From assembly GCF_001039355.2 (NCBI RefSeq), contig NW_019776129.1, positions 42,251-106,250 on the forward strand: a DNA stretch of 64,000 nt, in the 5' to 3' direction. The DNA comes from Lingula anatina (lineage: Eukaryota > Brachiopoda > Lingulata > Lingulida > Lingulidae). This document shows, piece by piece, positions 48,057-60,686 of the stretch. A program made the position numbers and the translations under genes. The notes beneath the pieces were generated by a model, which saw only the letters and a list, made by a program, of their open reading frames with translations, ran no database searches and was not told the origin of the DNA. The stretch's first letter is position 1; every line of letters begins with the position of its first letter.

Positions 48057-51000
48057 ATGAATTTGTTGAAATTGGGACTTGTAACTTTGCTTTGTACTCT
48101 TCATCATGCACAAGCGCAAGAAGGTATACTTTAGTTTTCTATTGTTGCAGACGGATTATCACTTAAAATAGGGAAATACGTTATGACAATCATAATATTT
48201 TATCATAGTGTACTGACACTACGAGCATAAATATTCATTTCTCAGATGCTACCTTTTCTGAGATACAATTTTTTGTTCTTATTGTAAGAAAAAGTTCAAA
48301 TAACACTGTTAACTTGGGAGGTTATGTAAGCAAAAAATTACAAATATCTTAAATAATTTGATTAAAACTGTTCTAGCAACAAATTTAACGCGTATGGGAT
48401 TGACCTAAAATAAGTTTTTACCAAGACAAATGTCTTTTCAGACTGTCACTCTGCAGCTGACGTCGCCTTCCTTGTGGATGAATCAGGAAGCGTTGGAGCT
48501 CCTCAATTCCAGAAAGTTTTGCAGTTCATTCACAACATGGTGAACACGTCTTTCACTGTCAGCAAAGATGACGTTCGGGTGGCAATGATCACTTTTGGGA
48601 CAGGTCACAAAATACAATTTGCTTTGCGAGACACCACCAACAAAAATGATGTTTTAAAAAAGATAGATGCTGTAGCGTACCAAGGCGGAGGCACAGACAC
48701 TCATAAGGCAATAAATTTAGCAAGGGTGGCACATTTAAACCCCCTTAAACCTGGTCCTGGTGCTAGAAAAGAAATTCCGCAAGTCGCCATTGTGATAACT
48801 GACGGAGTTTCCGACAACCCCACTGAGACAAAAAAAGAAGCAGAATTAGCTCAAAAACAAGGCATAGAGATATTTGCTATTGGTATTGGTAACAGCACAG
48901 ACTACAGCGAGCTTCAAGCCATTGCCAGCGATCCCGATGACAGCCATGTTTACAACGTGGACAATTTTACTGCGCTCATCAGTATCGGTGATAGGGTGTC
49001 CAGGAGCATTTGTAAAGGTATCAATTTGGAAAAATAAATTTCAGGTTATTGGCTGTTAGATAAATTACTAAAATTTATTCCCTAGTCTATGTTGATCTGT
49101 TCAGCTCTCAAATCCATAAAGTACTTTCGCACTTAGCACAATACATATTTAACACAAAAATGCAAGCACCCTTTGTCGAGGGAAAGAAGGAGAGTGTGTC
49201 TCTCTCAGCAGTCTAAATTAAATTAGTGACCACAGCTCACTTTCCCAGCTCTCCTGAAGTATAGACCTTCGAGATATCTAACTTCATTTATGGTAATCAA
49301 ATAGAAGATATTTTCTTGCCACCTGTGGCGCAGCCAAGCGGGTCTGAAGGTTGTAGATTTTATATTCTTCTAACGATTTGCAAACTGAGGCCATATAGGC
49401 GCATAAGGTCTTTTATATTTTAGTTTGTTTCTGAATGTGTCAACGAAAAAAAGTCGTTTTTGATTTTAGTTTTGCATTAATGATGATATTTTCATATCTT
49501 CTCGTGCTGCCAAATTAGATAAGAAGATTTTTAAATATAAATATTACATTTATGCCTACCTTGATAGTAACTTAATGATATTTTCTTATTATATTCGCAC
49601 CCTTCATTAATGAAGGCTACTAAAAAGTCCACATTCAGTCTATTATACTTCTTAAATTTTCCTCTGTAGCTAAAAATGTCCATTCCGTTAATTTGAACAA
49701 TGATCATAATTATTTGTGTGTAATTTCATATTATTATTATTATAAATATTATTATTACAAATATCAAAGATTTGTTTAAGTGCTGGCCGTGTGTCTTTCT
49801 GTTAGAAAATGATACCGAGGCTGTTTTGATTTTTTACGGTGAAAACGTGCTGTTTAAAGCTTTGAGATATTAAGAATGTTTGTCGAAGGATTTTTAATAT
49901 AAACTATTAAATAATTAAGAATAATAAAACTGGCATCTCCTTCATTCCAGCGGTGAAAGAAAAACTGAAAGCGAACAGCCACAGTCCTGTTGCACACCTC
50001 ACTACCAGTGCTTCAGCCATTATCCGGAGTTCCTCACTGCCATATACTACAATGATATCACCCGAAGAGTCAACAGGTAGTTATTTATCTTAATTTACAG
50101 TAGACATATCAGTCCATCAACTTTAACCACCACTGATCGAGAGGCTGTGTTTGTAAGTGTCTGCTGTATGTCATCTATGGCAGTGCGATGTGACTTTGGT
50201 CCTGGATGTCCTGGATTTTACGTTTATTTTGATATTTACCGTGCTTAAATTGTCCACAAGTTTTTAATTATCTAACTTTTCTTTTGGGTTTTGACAAGTG
50301 CTGTAACACTGTCAAGATTTTTGTTTTCGTTTTCGTACAATCAGGAAAAAACATTTTTGAAAAAGGAGAAGTTCTATGTTTACTGCTTAAAATATAAAAT
50401 TATTTTTTATTCTTTTCACCAAGACTGTCGAGCTGCAGCTGACGTCGCCTTCCTTGTGGATGAATCAGGAAGCATTGGAGCGGCTCAATTCCAGGAAGTT
50501 TTGCAGTTCATTCACAACATGGTGAACACGTCTTTCACTGTCAGCAAAGATGACGTTCGGGTGGCTATGATTACCTTCGGCACCGGTTACAAAATACAAT
50601 TTGCTTTGCGAGACACCACTAACAAAGCTAGTGTTTTAAAAAAGATAGATGCTGTAGCGTACCAAGGCGGAGGCACAGACACTCATAAGGCAATAAATTT
50701 AGCAAGGGTGGCACATTTAAACCCCCTTAAACCTGGTCCTGGTGCTAGAAAAGAAATTCCGCAAGTCGCCATTGTGATAACTGACGGAGTTTCCGACAAC
50801 CTCACTGAGACCAAAAAGGAAGCAGAATTAGCTCAGAAGCAAGGAATAGAGATGTTTGCTATTGGTATTGGTAACAGCACAGACTACAACGAGCTTCAAG
50901 CCATTGCCAGCGATCCTGATGACAGCCATGTTTATAGCGTTGATGATTTTACAGCGCTAAGCAGTATCGGGAAGACGGTTTCCAAAAGTATTTGTAAAGG

Positions 51001-54000
51001 TACGTTACATAAGTTTCACAATTTATAAATATATGGGTGTCATTGGCTCTAATGGTCCACCGTGTAATGCTTTAAAATAAATATTCACAAACCTGTAAAA
51101 ATAACTATCGGCTGAATATACAAACATATAGTTCTACGTCCAGTTATCCGTTAAATTGAGTGTTTATATGACACCTTGCATAAATATGACGTATCTTGAA
51201 TCCTGTATAGTAAAGCATAGTAAAGATTTTATGCGATTGCTATGGTTACAGCATTACCGTATATCATCATAGTAACACAGTGTGGAATATTCCTTTTCTA
51301 GCTGTTGACAAAGCACTGGAGGCAATGCACACCTCTCTCCCGACTAAGGATCCTCGCTTTTCAGCCTCGACAGAGACCTCCACTGTTACAAAAGGCATAA
51401 CCAGTGCATTACTGGACCCTACTACAGAGACACCGACTACGGAGACTTTAACAACAGAAGCCCCTACAAAAATTCCTTTGCTAATTAGTGGAAAAGCCGG
51501 AAGAGAATTACAACTGGCTACAACGGATGTTTCCACAACGGAATTCCCGCCGACGACAACACCTGCCACAACAATTGAAGTACCGCCGACGACAACACCT
51601 GGTACAACAACTGAATTACTGCCAACGACAACACCTGGTACAACAACCGAAGTACTGACGACGACAACACTTGGTACACCAACTGAAATACCACCGACCA
51701 CAACACCTGGTACAACAACTGAAGTACCGCCGACGACAACACCTGGTACAACAACTGAAGTACGACCGACGACAACACCTGGCACAACAACTGCATCACT
51801 GCCAGCGACAACAACTGGTACAACAACAGAAGAACCGCCGACATCAACGCCTGGTACAACAACAACCAATGTACTACCGAAAACAACGACTGGATCAACA
51901 TCAAATGTGCTGCCAAAGACAACAACTGGAACAAAAACAACAATAACAAAAGTGCCGCCGCCAATGACACTTGGTACTTCAGCTGAAACACTGCCAACAT
52001 CAGCCCTTGGAACAACCAAAACACTACCGACTTCAGCGCCTGGAACAACGACCGAAACAATATTGACATCAACACTTGGTGAAACATCTGAACTACTGCC
52101 GACATCAACACCTGGTACAACAACAGAAATGACAACGATGGCTGCCACAACAACAGTGCGATTATCATTACCACCTGTCAATGTTACAGATTCCGCAACA
52201 ACGGCAAAAAGTCCAACGAGAGTGGGACAGGTTTTGCAGGCCATAACAACAAAAACGACGCCATCAGGATCAGCTAGGACTACAACACATGTACCATCGT
52301 CAACATTCGTCACCACAATAGTGTCGAAACCAACGAATGATGGATCTGCTGCGGGACTGGCAACTTCACCATTACCACGCATTGGTATGATTCAACGTGT
52401 TTTTATATTAATTTTAATGCTTCTTGATATCCAGCAGGATCGTTTTTACTTTTGTTTATAAAATAAAGTACCATAAAATACTGTCATTGATTAAGATTCA
52501 GTGGGATAACTGTCGTTAAGTGGTACAATTGCAGATATGGTTCAGAGTAAATTTCAAATCTTAACGAACCATTTACTTGGTGATAGATACTGGTGTACCA
52601 GAGAATGTGTACCGGTATATGCATGTATAAAGACATAATATCGTAAATATATTCAGATATTCTCAATGCAGTTATTCATGTGTCAGGCATATTTATTTTT
52701 CGTAGGGCATAGAGGAAGGACGTTTGTGCTCAGTTTTGGTGAGAATAAACCATCTGACACTTCAAGTACTTTAAAGTTGAGCATATTGACAGTACAACGA
52801 AACCTCGTTACAGTGGACGTATATGCCCCTGCGGACGTGTTATACAAAAGAGTGAGTATTATAGAAGCGGTGACTTTTATTGAATAAGGCGCAAAATTTC
52901 TTTTGATTTATTAACTTTTTTGTTGTAGATTTGGTAGCAAAGATACATAAAAGGCGTTGGCTCATTATCGAGTGCTTAACTGATGCTTGATTGATCCATG
53001 GATTAGATAATAGGACCACGTGTTGTTGTTGGTGCATAAACATCTAGCAGATCTAAGTGAGCGTCCGGTATTAGTGTTAATATTTTTACATTTGAACATC
53101 ACAACTGGATGAATCATAATTTACATCTCTTTTTGATTGATTGATTGATCGTTCAATTTCAGATCACGGTTCGATACCTATCACCTGTGGAGGTACACAT
53201 TCCCCGCAGTATGCAGCTAGAGGAAACAGAAATATCCTCGAAAACCGTACGTGTTCAAGCAACCGGCGCTGTGTATGTGTTTGTCATGAACCAGGCTTCC
53301 CAGAGTTCAGACGGTTTTTACGTCATTCCAGAAACGTCCCTGGGCCGGCAGTACCTGATTCCGTCATGGCAAGGGGCAACTGGGAGGTCACAGATAGGTA
53401 AAAATGACAAAATAAACACGTGACTTCAGTAGGTATTGATGCAGATTGTTGACAGGTTCTCAACTCAGAAATGAAAAACCTTGTCTTGGCAGTAAATGTG
53501 GAAAACTGGTTGTTGTTAAGTTACAATAATGTCTGCGTTTTGTTGGCAGGCCACATAGACGAACTGCCTGCCATTCTGCGGTTTACATGTCATAAATATG
53601 TACATATGTATGGCACAATTAACATCTGGTTATTAGGCTGCCATTTCTGTGAAGCATTCTGCATCATTGGTGATACAGTAAACCTTTCCACTATTACGCA
53701 TTCCATGAACCAATAATTATATCCCTTCACCCATTTCAGTCTTATATTTTGTATTACTTTTATCGTAGGTGTGTCGAGCACCAAGGCCAATACTGTCGTG
53801 CGAATTTCTCTCCCACCAAAGAAACAGCTGCCTGTGACGGTCACCTTCAACAATACTTTATACTCAAGCGGTGACACAATCATCATTCCTCTAAAACAAT
53901 ACGACGCGGTCCAGATACAAAGTGCGCATGACCTGTCGGGTACCATGGTGACAGCCAATTATCCCGTGGCAGTGAATTCTGGGAATTCAGGCACGAACGT

Positions 54001-55818
54001 TTACGGGAACCATCACGGCGATTCCTTTCACGGCCAGAGTGAAGACCATCTTGAGGTAATGATACCCCCGGTTAAAACACTCGGCAAACAATTTGCGGTG
54101 AGTCCATTGCAGGATCGCAAGGCCGGATATACCATTAGTATTCTAGGTAACTGTTTACTATTTACCCGCTTCGATCTTCAAAGTATGCACAGAGATTTGA
54201 TATTAAGTAGATAGGCCTACTATCTGCAAGACATTTTGCCTTAATATATGACTAAATTACTGTCAAGAAAATTTTCGAGCAAAAATCATCTCATAGACTG
54301 AATTGTATTATAGGCCAAGAGCTTTTATGTATTTTACAATGGTGTCTAGACTGCCAATTTCAAACTGAGTCTGTTCTGCATTTAAGCTGCCTTTGAAAAC
54401 ACAAAAGTCACTATATCATCGGATCACCATTCTACTGAAACTATCGCGCTCCACCCACAAAGTTTTATCCGTGTAAATGGCACAAGTTCGGAGCACCTGT
54501 ATGTGGAGAGCGACACCGGGGTCCTTGTAACACAGTATAGCCTGTCAGGTCAGTTACTTACTACCTGCTCTGATAATTTGTGACGTTGTCTAATTGCTAA
54601 TGTCTTCTTTGTGTTGATAAAAAGATATTGTCGCCGATTTCAAGCAGTCCACTGTTGATGTCCGTTGCTCTTTCTTGAATTTCTTGCTTTCAGTTCTTGA
54701 TTTATCCGGTAACTAATTTTGAAAGACATTCACTCTTGATTCTGTTTCCGTTTACAACCAACTTAGATGGCATGCCAAGTCAGGCCTTTATGATGACTCT
54801 CTCGCCAGCCGAGCAGTGGCAGTCCTATTACGTCATCAGCCCCCCGGAAACCACTCGGGACGACTCTGAGGAAATTAACGACGTTTATGTGAACATTGTC
54901 ATCGAGAGGAGATATAGCGAAGGACTGCGTATAGACGGCTATCAGCTAGACAGTTCGAACATCGTCGGAGCCTGGTCTCCTGTACCAAACTCTCCGTACG
55001 TTTCAGCCGCGCTGAAAGTCACTGAAAAAGTTCATGCCCTGTACCATACGTCCCCTACAGTTGTCTTCTCAGCCAATGTGTACGGTTTCACTCGCTCTGG
55101 AGGATTTGGCTTTTCGGCAGGTAGCCGGTTCGCTCCCTTGGGACAGTATTGCAGGCCAACTGGGTACTCGCTACCGGGTGACAATGCTGATAACGATTGT
55201 GATGGCTCAATTGACGAGGAGAAATCCAATGGCATTGACGACGATGATGACGGCCTTGTGGACGAGGATCTTGCAGTAGATATTCCATTTGGGACCTTTA
55301 ATACAACCTCAAAACCAAACCCGGCTGCTGTGATAAACAATCACGGAATATTCTTTTTGGACAATGCGAGTGTTGTAACCAAAATCACTTTTGGTATAAC
55401 CGTTGGAGCTAGTTTTATCCTGCTGTTGTGTTGCCTTTTGCTTTTCGTATTATTATACAGGCGACGGCGCCGTGAGAAGCACACCTTCTTTGTCGAAGAA
55501 CTAAACAACAACAACACGGACCAAACAACTCCAGGTCCCAGTGAATCTGATTTCACCATGACGTCCAAAGCGACGTATAAACCTCTATCGACGGACAGGT
55601 CAGTCCCTGTGAAAACAATATCCCAGGGACGAACTGTCACGCCAGACGGTTTGGAGATGCAGGATTTCGACGGCTATGGAAGCACGCCACCATCTTACTC
55701 TGTCGCGCTCAAGAGCGAAGTTACATTCACATCCAATAGAAGAAACCATCGCCATCATACTCAGCGGCCATCTTGGAATTACAGAGATTCGGTTGCTGCC
55801 AAAAACTTGATGTTTTGA
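48057..55818 (+). CDS. VWA gene B: transmembrane VWA-mucin-IgGFc-binding-domain protein
   Basis: Ten coding exons: 48057-48123, 48442-49017, 49951-50076, 50424-50999, 51302-52384, 52706-52851, 53163-53397, 53769-54146, 54387-54548 and 54767-55818. They sum to 4401 nt (1466 residues), all junctions in phase. Order: signal peptide; VWA 1 (23-215) and VWA 2 (257-448), both with 'DESGS', 'GGGTDT' and 'TDGVSD'; a Thr/Pro-rich mucin exon (449-809) with repeats like 'TTTPGTTTEVPP'. Next is an IgGFc-binding-protein N-terminal domain (~810-1240), starting 'GRTFVLSFGEN' with 'ANYPVAV' typical of the family. An Asp-rich calcium-type repeat ('DNADNDCDGSIDEE', ~1256-1287) and a membrane span (~1323-1348, stopped by 'RRRRR') follow. 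The cytoplasmic tail has 'STPPSYSVAL' (PPxY at 1424-1427). Such architecture suggests a surface mucin that binds matrix, mucus or microbes; role inferred. A polyadenylation-type 'aataaa' lies near 56011. Confidence 0.85.
51540..52135 (+). repeat. mucin-type tandem repeats coding Thr/Pro-rich sequence
   Basis: Imperfect 33-39 base units such as 'ccgacgacaacacctggtac' repeat through the exon and give the Thr-rich stretch of gene B. The first ~70 bases of this exon are all that gene A retains of it. Confidence 0.85.
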
Positions 55819-57630
55819 CTTCAAAACTGGATAAAATTACATAATTCAGCACTGCAAGACCATTTCTTTTCAAAATAGGCTGTATTTTAATGCTCATTCC
55901 TGACGACTGCAAAACAAAAATGAAAAAAAATCCCGATGAAATATCACCAATAGAGATTAAACTTAGAGTAATGTTTCTTTTTTCTTTGTGGCCATCTTTA
56001 AAAACGCTGTGAATAAATCAAGCATGGAAGAGAAATGTTAAACTTATCTTATCTTTATTTGCTTTGAGATGGTGATCTGTACGTGTTCACCTTACCGATA
56101 TATTATCACTTTACGTATCTGTGAGTGAGCATTAGAAACTAAATGTTGTTATCTGCATAGCGTAAACAAACCTTTCGTTCAGGGAAAACGCGTCTAAATG
56201 TGCTTCTGAAACAGAAGTGAATATAACTCGCGCATGATAGCTTATTATGTTAAAACAGTTCACATGAATTAGTCTTGATAAAATTTAAGTGTTGATAATA
56301 CTGCTTTGTCTTTCTCTGTTCACGTGAAAAGATAAGCCCCATCTGATTAACCTTGGACTCAAAAGGTTTGTGTTTGATACTGGAGTAGATAATTGTTGTC
56401 TCGTGTTTTAACCCATGTGTTGCTTTTAAGGACAAGCTATCATACACGTATGCTCCATATGAGACGTCCAATGCGAAAATTTGTCTCATTTTGCGTTCAC
56501 TTACGGTTTACAATCTATTCTAGAACATTTGGTGTATTTTTTTACAGTTCTAATGTTGTTCTGTAATGGATGTAAAAAACCGAGAAGTTTTTGGGAAGTC
56601 CTTCAGAATGTCCTAGGACAGATTAAGAACATTTTTCAGTAAAAGAGAAAGACATTATGTTCAAAGACAGATAAAGAACCGTAAGTGAGCGTTACATGAG
56701 ACAAATTTTCGCAGGACATTTGATTGATTACATGTATTTTGATAAAGAGAATATGCAAAGTAGTTATGTGCCATGGTATGAAACAGAAAACATCGATAGC
56801 AAGATAAATTTATTGTGGGCGGCTCTTCGTGACAGTTTTTCAGACCTTAAAATAATATGTTTTTCGACATTTTATTATTGCCACTCTCACACTGTATATT
56901 GCCTCTGATGTGGTACAATTCGCGCTACAGCATATGGAATACAAACAGTAACTAGTTATACAACGTATGCGAAATAAGCAAAACAGATTCAAGTGCACCC
57001 AAAACTAAGTTCAGCACGGACCCTTGATACCGTCCACTCACCGTGGAAGACCAACTTGTGGTTTCCCAGCCCAATATACAAACTTATCACCTGTCGCTGA
57101 CTCGGTTATAGCCTCCGTTTGTGATTGGTTTTATCGCTGTGATTGAGTTACGTACAATACCCTGTATGTCGCATGTTCATGTAATTGACCGTGGCTCTTA
57201 GGTTTTTTCTCGAAAATATCACTCACAATGACGCTTGTTGAAGTTTATCCAATATTCTTTTGAAAAAAATATTGCAAAAACTGCATCTTCAAGTTGTTAA
57301 AATGTTATCTGCAACCTCATTTAAAACACGATAGCATTAACGGCATTTCTGGTGCTTTTAAACAATCTAAACGTTTTTAATAGTGATACTATTTTACCAC
57401 ATTGTTAATTTATTAGAACCTGACCACTGAACAATTAACACTGGGGTCCTGTGGATAAGTAATTATATTAATATTAATAAAGTCAATGTCAGCTTTCTGA
57501 ATCTCGGGGTGATGGGCCCATAATGAGCGTTTGTATGATACTGCCATAAAAGCCGATATGGTGACGAAACAAATCACAAATTTAAGATTCATTTGCGGCC
57601 TTGGGTGTTTGACAGCACTGGGCTGACAAA
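55819..57630. other. intergenic region between VWA genes B and C
   Basis: It holds the 3' UTR of gene B (candidate poly(A) signal 'aataaa' ~56011-56016) and the promoter region of gene C ('cataaaag' at ~57543-57550 is a weak TATA-like word). A large inverted repeat is listed separately. No coding exon is supported. Confidence 0.5.
56466..56716. repeat. inverted repeat, ~40-bp arms, ~165-bp spacer
   Basis: 'tgcgaaaatttgtctcat' near 56472 is mirrored by 'atgagacaaattttcgca' near 56697, and the arms continue through 'gttcacttacggtt' / 'aaccgtaagtgagc'. The pairing explains why open frames on both strands here begin with the same residues. Possibly a foldback transposon. Confidence 0.75.
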
Positions 57631-59621
57631 ATGAAGCCGTGGTATCTTATTGTTGCATTTTGGTGCTTTCATGTTTCCTGTTACGCAGGTAAGTTTACTA
57701 AATTAATAATCAATATGTTTTCTTATTGCAAGTTACATTCAAGAAATATCCTGTCTTGATGATTTATGGATTTTCGAATGACAAATGCCTAGAGTAAAAT
57801 TTTCATCGATTATAATTCAACAAAAGGTTTCCATCTGTTTATATCACTAATGATGCCCTTTATGCTGTTGCCCTTTTCTTTCTTTTTTTTTTTTCGTAAG
57901 ATCATTGCATTATATTCATTTTTAAGAAACATATTTCAGGTGGTTACTCACAAACTGGCACATTCAACTGCAGTTGTGAAAATGGCGAAGGTGATATCGC
58001 TTTCCTGGTAGACGAATCAAACAGTATTGATGAGAACAGTTTCAAAAAGATGCTTAGATTTTTGAACAGCATCACCGACTCATTGGCCATCGGCAAAACC
58101 CAAACCCATGTTGCATTAACACTCTTCAGCAATGGCCACAGAGACGCTTTTAGTTGGACAGAAGACCACGGTAACGTTACGGAAGGAATAAGGCAAATCG
58201 TGCATAACGGCGGTGATACCGAAACGCATAAAGGATTATTTCGTATTCGAACGGTTTTATTTAATCCTCGAAATGCACATTATAAAAACAAGAGAAAACA
58301 TGATGTGCCTAAAGTGGTTATTCTTCTCACTGACGGTAAATCAAGCAACAAAACTCAAACCATACGCGAGGCAGATTTAATTCGGGAGGATGGAATACAA
58401 ATATACTGCATAGGAATTGGAAACGCTACCATGGTCGACTTCAATGAACTTGCTTCCATTGCCAGCAAACCAAATGACACTCACGTATTTAGCGTACTGA
58501 ACTTTGATTCCCTTTCTGATATAGTGTGTGAAATCTCCAGCGCTCTTTGTCAAGGTTAGAATTTGGTTATACAACCCTAAAATCGCATACTGCAGCTGCA
58601 CAATATAAAAATTGTCAGATTTGCCAAAGAATTAACTTCTAATTTACAAATAGCATTATTTCTAGTGTTTGGAGTAAGTTAACAAGTATTAGCATCAACT
58701 GCAATTGAGTGAAATATCGATAATTATGATAAACGGTGACAATGCTAAGGGCATTTTTACTTTTCTGTGCGATTGCCTGCTCGTTTAGCATCGATTCTGT
58801 TAAAATGCCAAATTAACTGAGTGGCTTTGCAGATCATGTCAGTCAGTAGCCATAAATCGCTCCAAAATAAACATAATACACGAGCAATATATTTAATCCT
58901 AATTTTCCTGACAATTGCAGCTGTGGGCGGAGGCGATTTAACAACAACGGATGCCGCGTCGATAACAACAGCTTTCGAAACCAAAGTCTTAGAAGTGACG
59001 CCGGCAGAAACAGGAACACCGGGTGGCATTACGTCTCCTCGTGAACTAAAATCGAACCACAGTGCCGACGCGAGGATTGGAACCGATGACAAAGGGGGCC
59101 ACTTTCTTGAAGACGAAACGACGTTAATTATTTTCTCCGTCAGCACTGGTTTCGCCGTGCTGCTGTCCTGCTGCTGCTGCGGTTTCCTTGTTCTGCTATT
59201 TTGCTGTAAAGAAAAAAAGAAGACTGGCGTGGCGACTGAACCTAGCTCTGATGAGGAGACGAGAATAACTTCAAACATCACCTTGAATCTTCAGGCAGCC
59301 GATTCCGGGGAATACACTTTGTCTGGTGTACAAAGGAACGCGTCTGTCACCTCCACCTCCAAACAGGGGGACAAGATCACCAGACAGATGGTACCAATGA
59401 AACCAACAGCCAGGGGCACATACGTCACCGACGACGGGTTGGAAATTGTCGATTTTAATGACTTCTGCTCCACTCCTCCGACTTATTCCGTTGCCCTGCA
59501 GTATCACGTGACCGTCCACAAGGACAACGCCGCACCGCGTGACAGCAAGACGAAAAACATTTCGAAAGCAGACGACAAGAAAAGAGAAGAGTTGAATAAA
59601 AGGAATCTGTATGAAATATAA
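57631..59621 (+). CDS. VWA gene C: single-VWA transmembrane protein with PPxY tail
   Basis: Three coding exons: 57631-57688, 57940-58554 and 58921-59621 (1374 nt, 457 residues), junctions phase 1. Signal peptide 'MKPWYLIVAFWCFHVSCYA'. The VWA domain (~30-222) is in one phase 1-1 exon as in genes A and B, bounded by Cys, with MIDAS residues 'DESNS', 'GGDTET' and 'TDGKSS'. A short Thr/Ser stalk follows, then a Cys-rich membrane span (~292-320, with a CCCC run) stopped by 'KEKKK'. The tail of ~135 residues carries 'DGLEIVDF' and 'STPPTYSVAL' (PPxY at 410-413), matching gene B's tail. PPxY motifs bind WW domains, for example of Nedd4-type ubiquitin ligases. It looks like a minimal paralogue of gene B lacking the mucin and IgGFc-binding parts. 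Confidence 0.87.
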
Positions 59622-59663
59622 CACTTGCGATTGCATAATGATATGATAAAGTTCCTTGTTATT

Positions 59664-59695
<32 letters not shown>

Positions 59696-60686
59696 TTTTT
59701 GCATGTGCCAAGCTGTGAAAAAAAGCACCCTGCTTTGCTGGATGAGCTTCATTGTCAAGCATTAGCATTCAGCTCCGTTCATTCGTGACAGACACCTTAG
59801 CTTGCTTTTTCGGCCTAAAATGTACCTTTAAAGACAGCCCACCGTTGTTGTCCAAGGTCACGACAGACAATGTTTAAGTGCCATATAAGAGGCGCATATT
59901 CGTTTACTTTATAGAAGGTGATCAAGCACATGTCCTGGCATAAACCTGTTTGTGTTCATTTTCCTTTGCTTACTGTCTTTTTTTTTTTTTTTTTTTTACA
60001 AAGACGATGGATGTTGTTTTAACTCTTATAATTTAAAGATTAAACTTAAGTTTAAACAAGAATTCTTTATCAGTGCATGAACTTCCTCACTCCTTTGCTT
60101 TCTGTACATTTACTGTCGAGCATGCTTGCAAAATCACAAATAACACTTTGAATTTCTAGATTTTAGGTGAAATCCGAGTAGATCAATCCTAAAATAATTC
60201 CTGTCTGGATTGTTAGAAAGGTATATGCTGTCGGTCCCAGCAACTTTACACTTACGAAGTTGCATGATCGAAAAAATAATTTTCATGGCAGTTCACAGCC
60301 CCCCCCCCCCCTTCACTGTCCCTGCTTTGGTGACAATGTCAACGTGGAGATGTTATCACTCGCATTTGACAGTACTTCCAGTAGATACTAGTAGTGTGTG
60401 ATAAGGAAGGCAAATACGACATATGACAGACAACTTGAAGAGATACTACTGTTGACACCAGTTTGATACGTGACGCCGCAGTATCCAGTTTGTCGTGGTT
60501 ATTATGGTTAAAATTCGAGCTGGTATAATACATAGAATAAATCAGTCGCAGAAATGTTAATGTCATCTTTGTGAAGGGGTCTGAGCAGGGGAATACTGGC
60601 CCCGATTTGTTTTGCTGATTTTTGCCAATTTGGTTTTATTCGTAAGCTCAATCTTCCAGAATGACAAACCATTATTGCCATGAATA
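59622..60686. other. 3' flank of VWA gene C
   Basis: No coding exon is supported. It includes an (ATTT)n tract (59660-59698), a T17-type run near 59980 and a poly-C run (~60299-60312). Confidence 0.55.
59660..59698. repeat. (ATTT)n microsatellite
   Basis: About nine tetranucleotide units directly after gene C. Confidence 0.9.

Larger units (their letters stand above)
43581..51375. repeat. segmental duplication, right copy (unit B)
   Basis: Direct match of 31545-43580. The junction with unit A lies at about 43578-43583, where mucin-exon sequence ('gacagaga') changes to lectin-exon sequence ('atacgcactcc'). A short shared word ('gaga'/'gata') sits at the join. The VWA gene in this copy continues to its full 3' end. 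Confidence 0.85.

Noticed and set aside
51267-52382. 371-codon open frame antisense to the mucin exon
   Set aside because: It is Val/Ser/Gly-rich because it is the complement of Thr/Pro repeats; no signal peptide, domain or splice support. The sense exon is in phase with both neighbours.
36313-55818. CRISPR-like or other regularly spaced array suggested by repeated VWA blocks
   Set aside because: The repeats are 573-576 nt protein-coding exons alternating with 126 nt linker exons in an animal gene; no short direct repeats with unique spacers.
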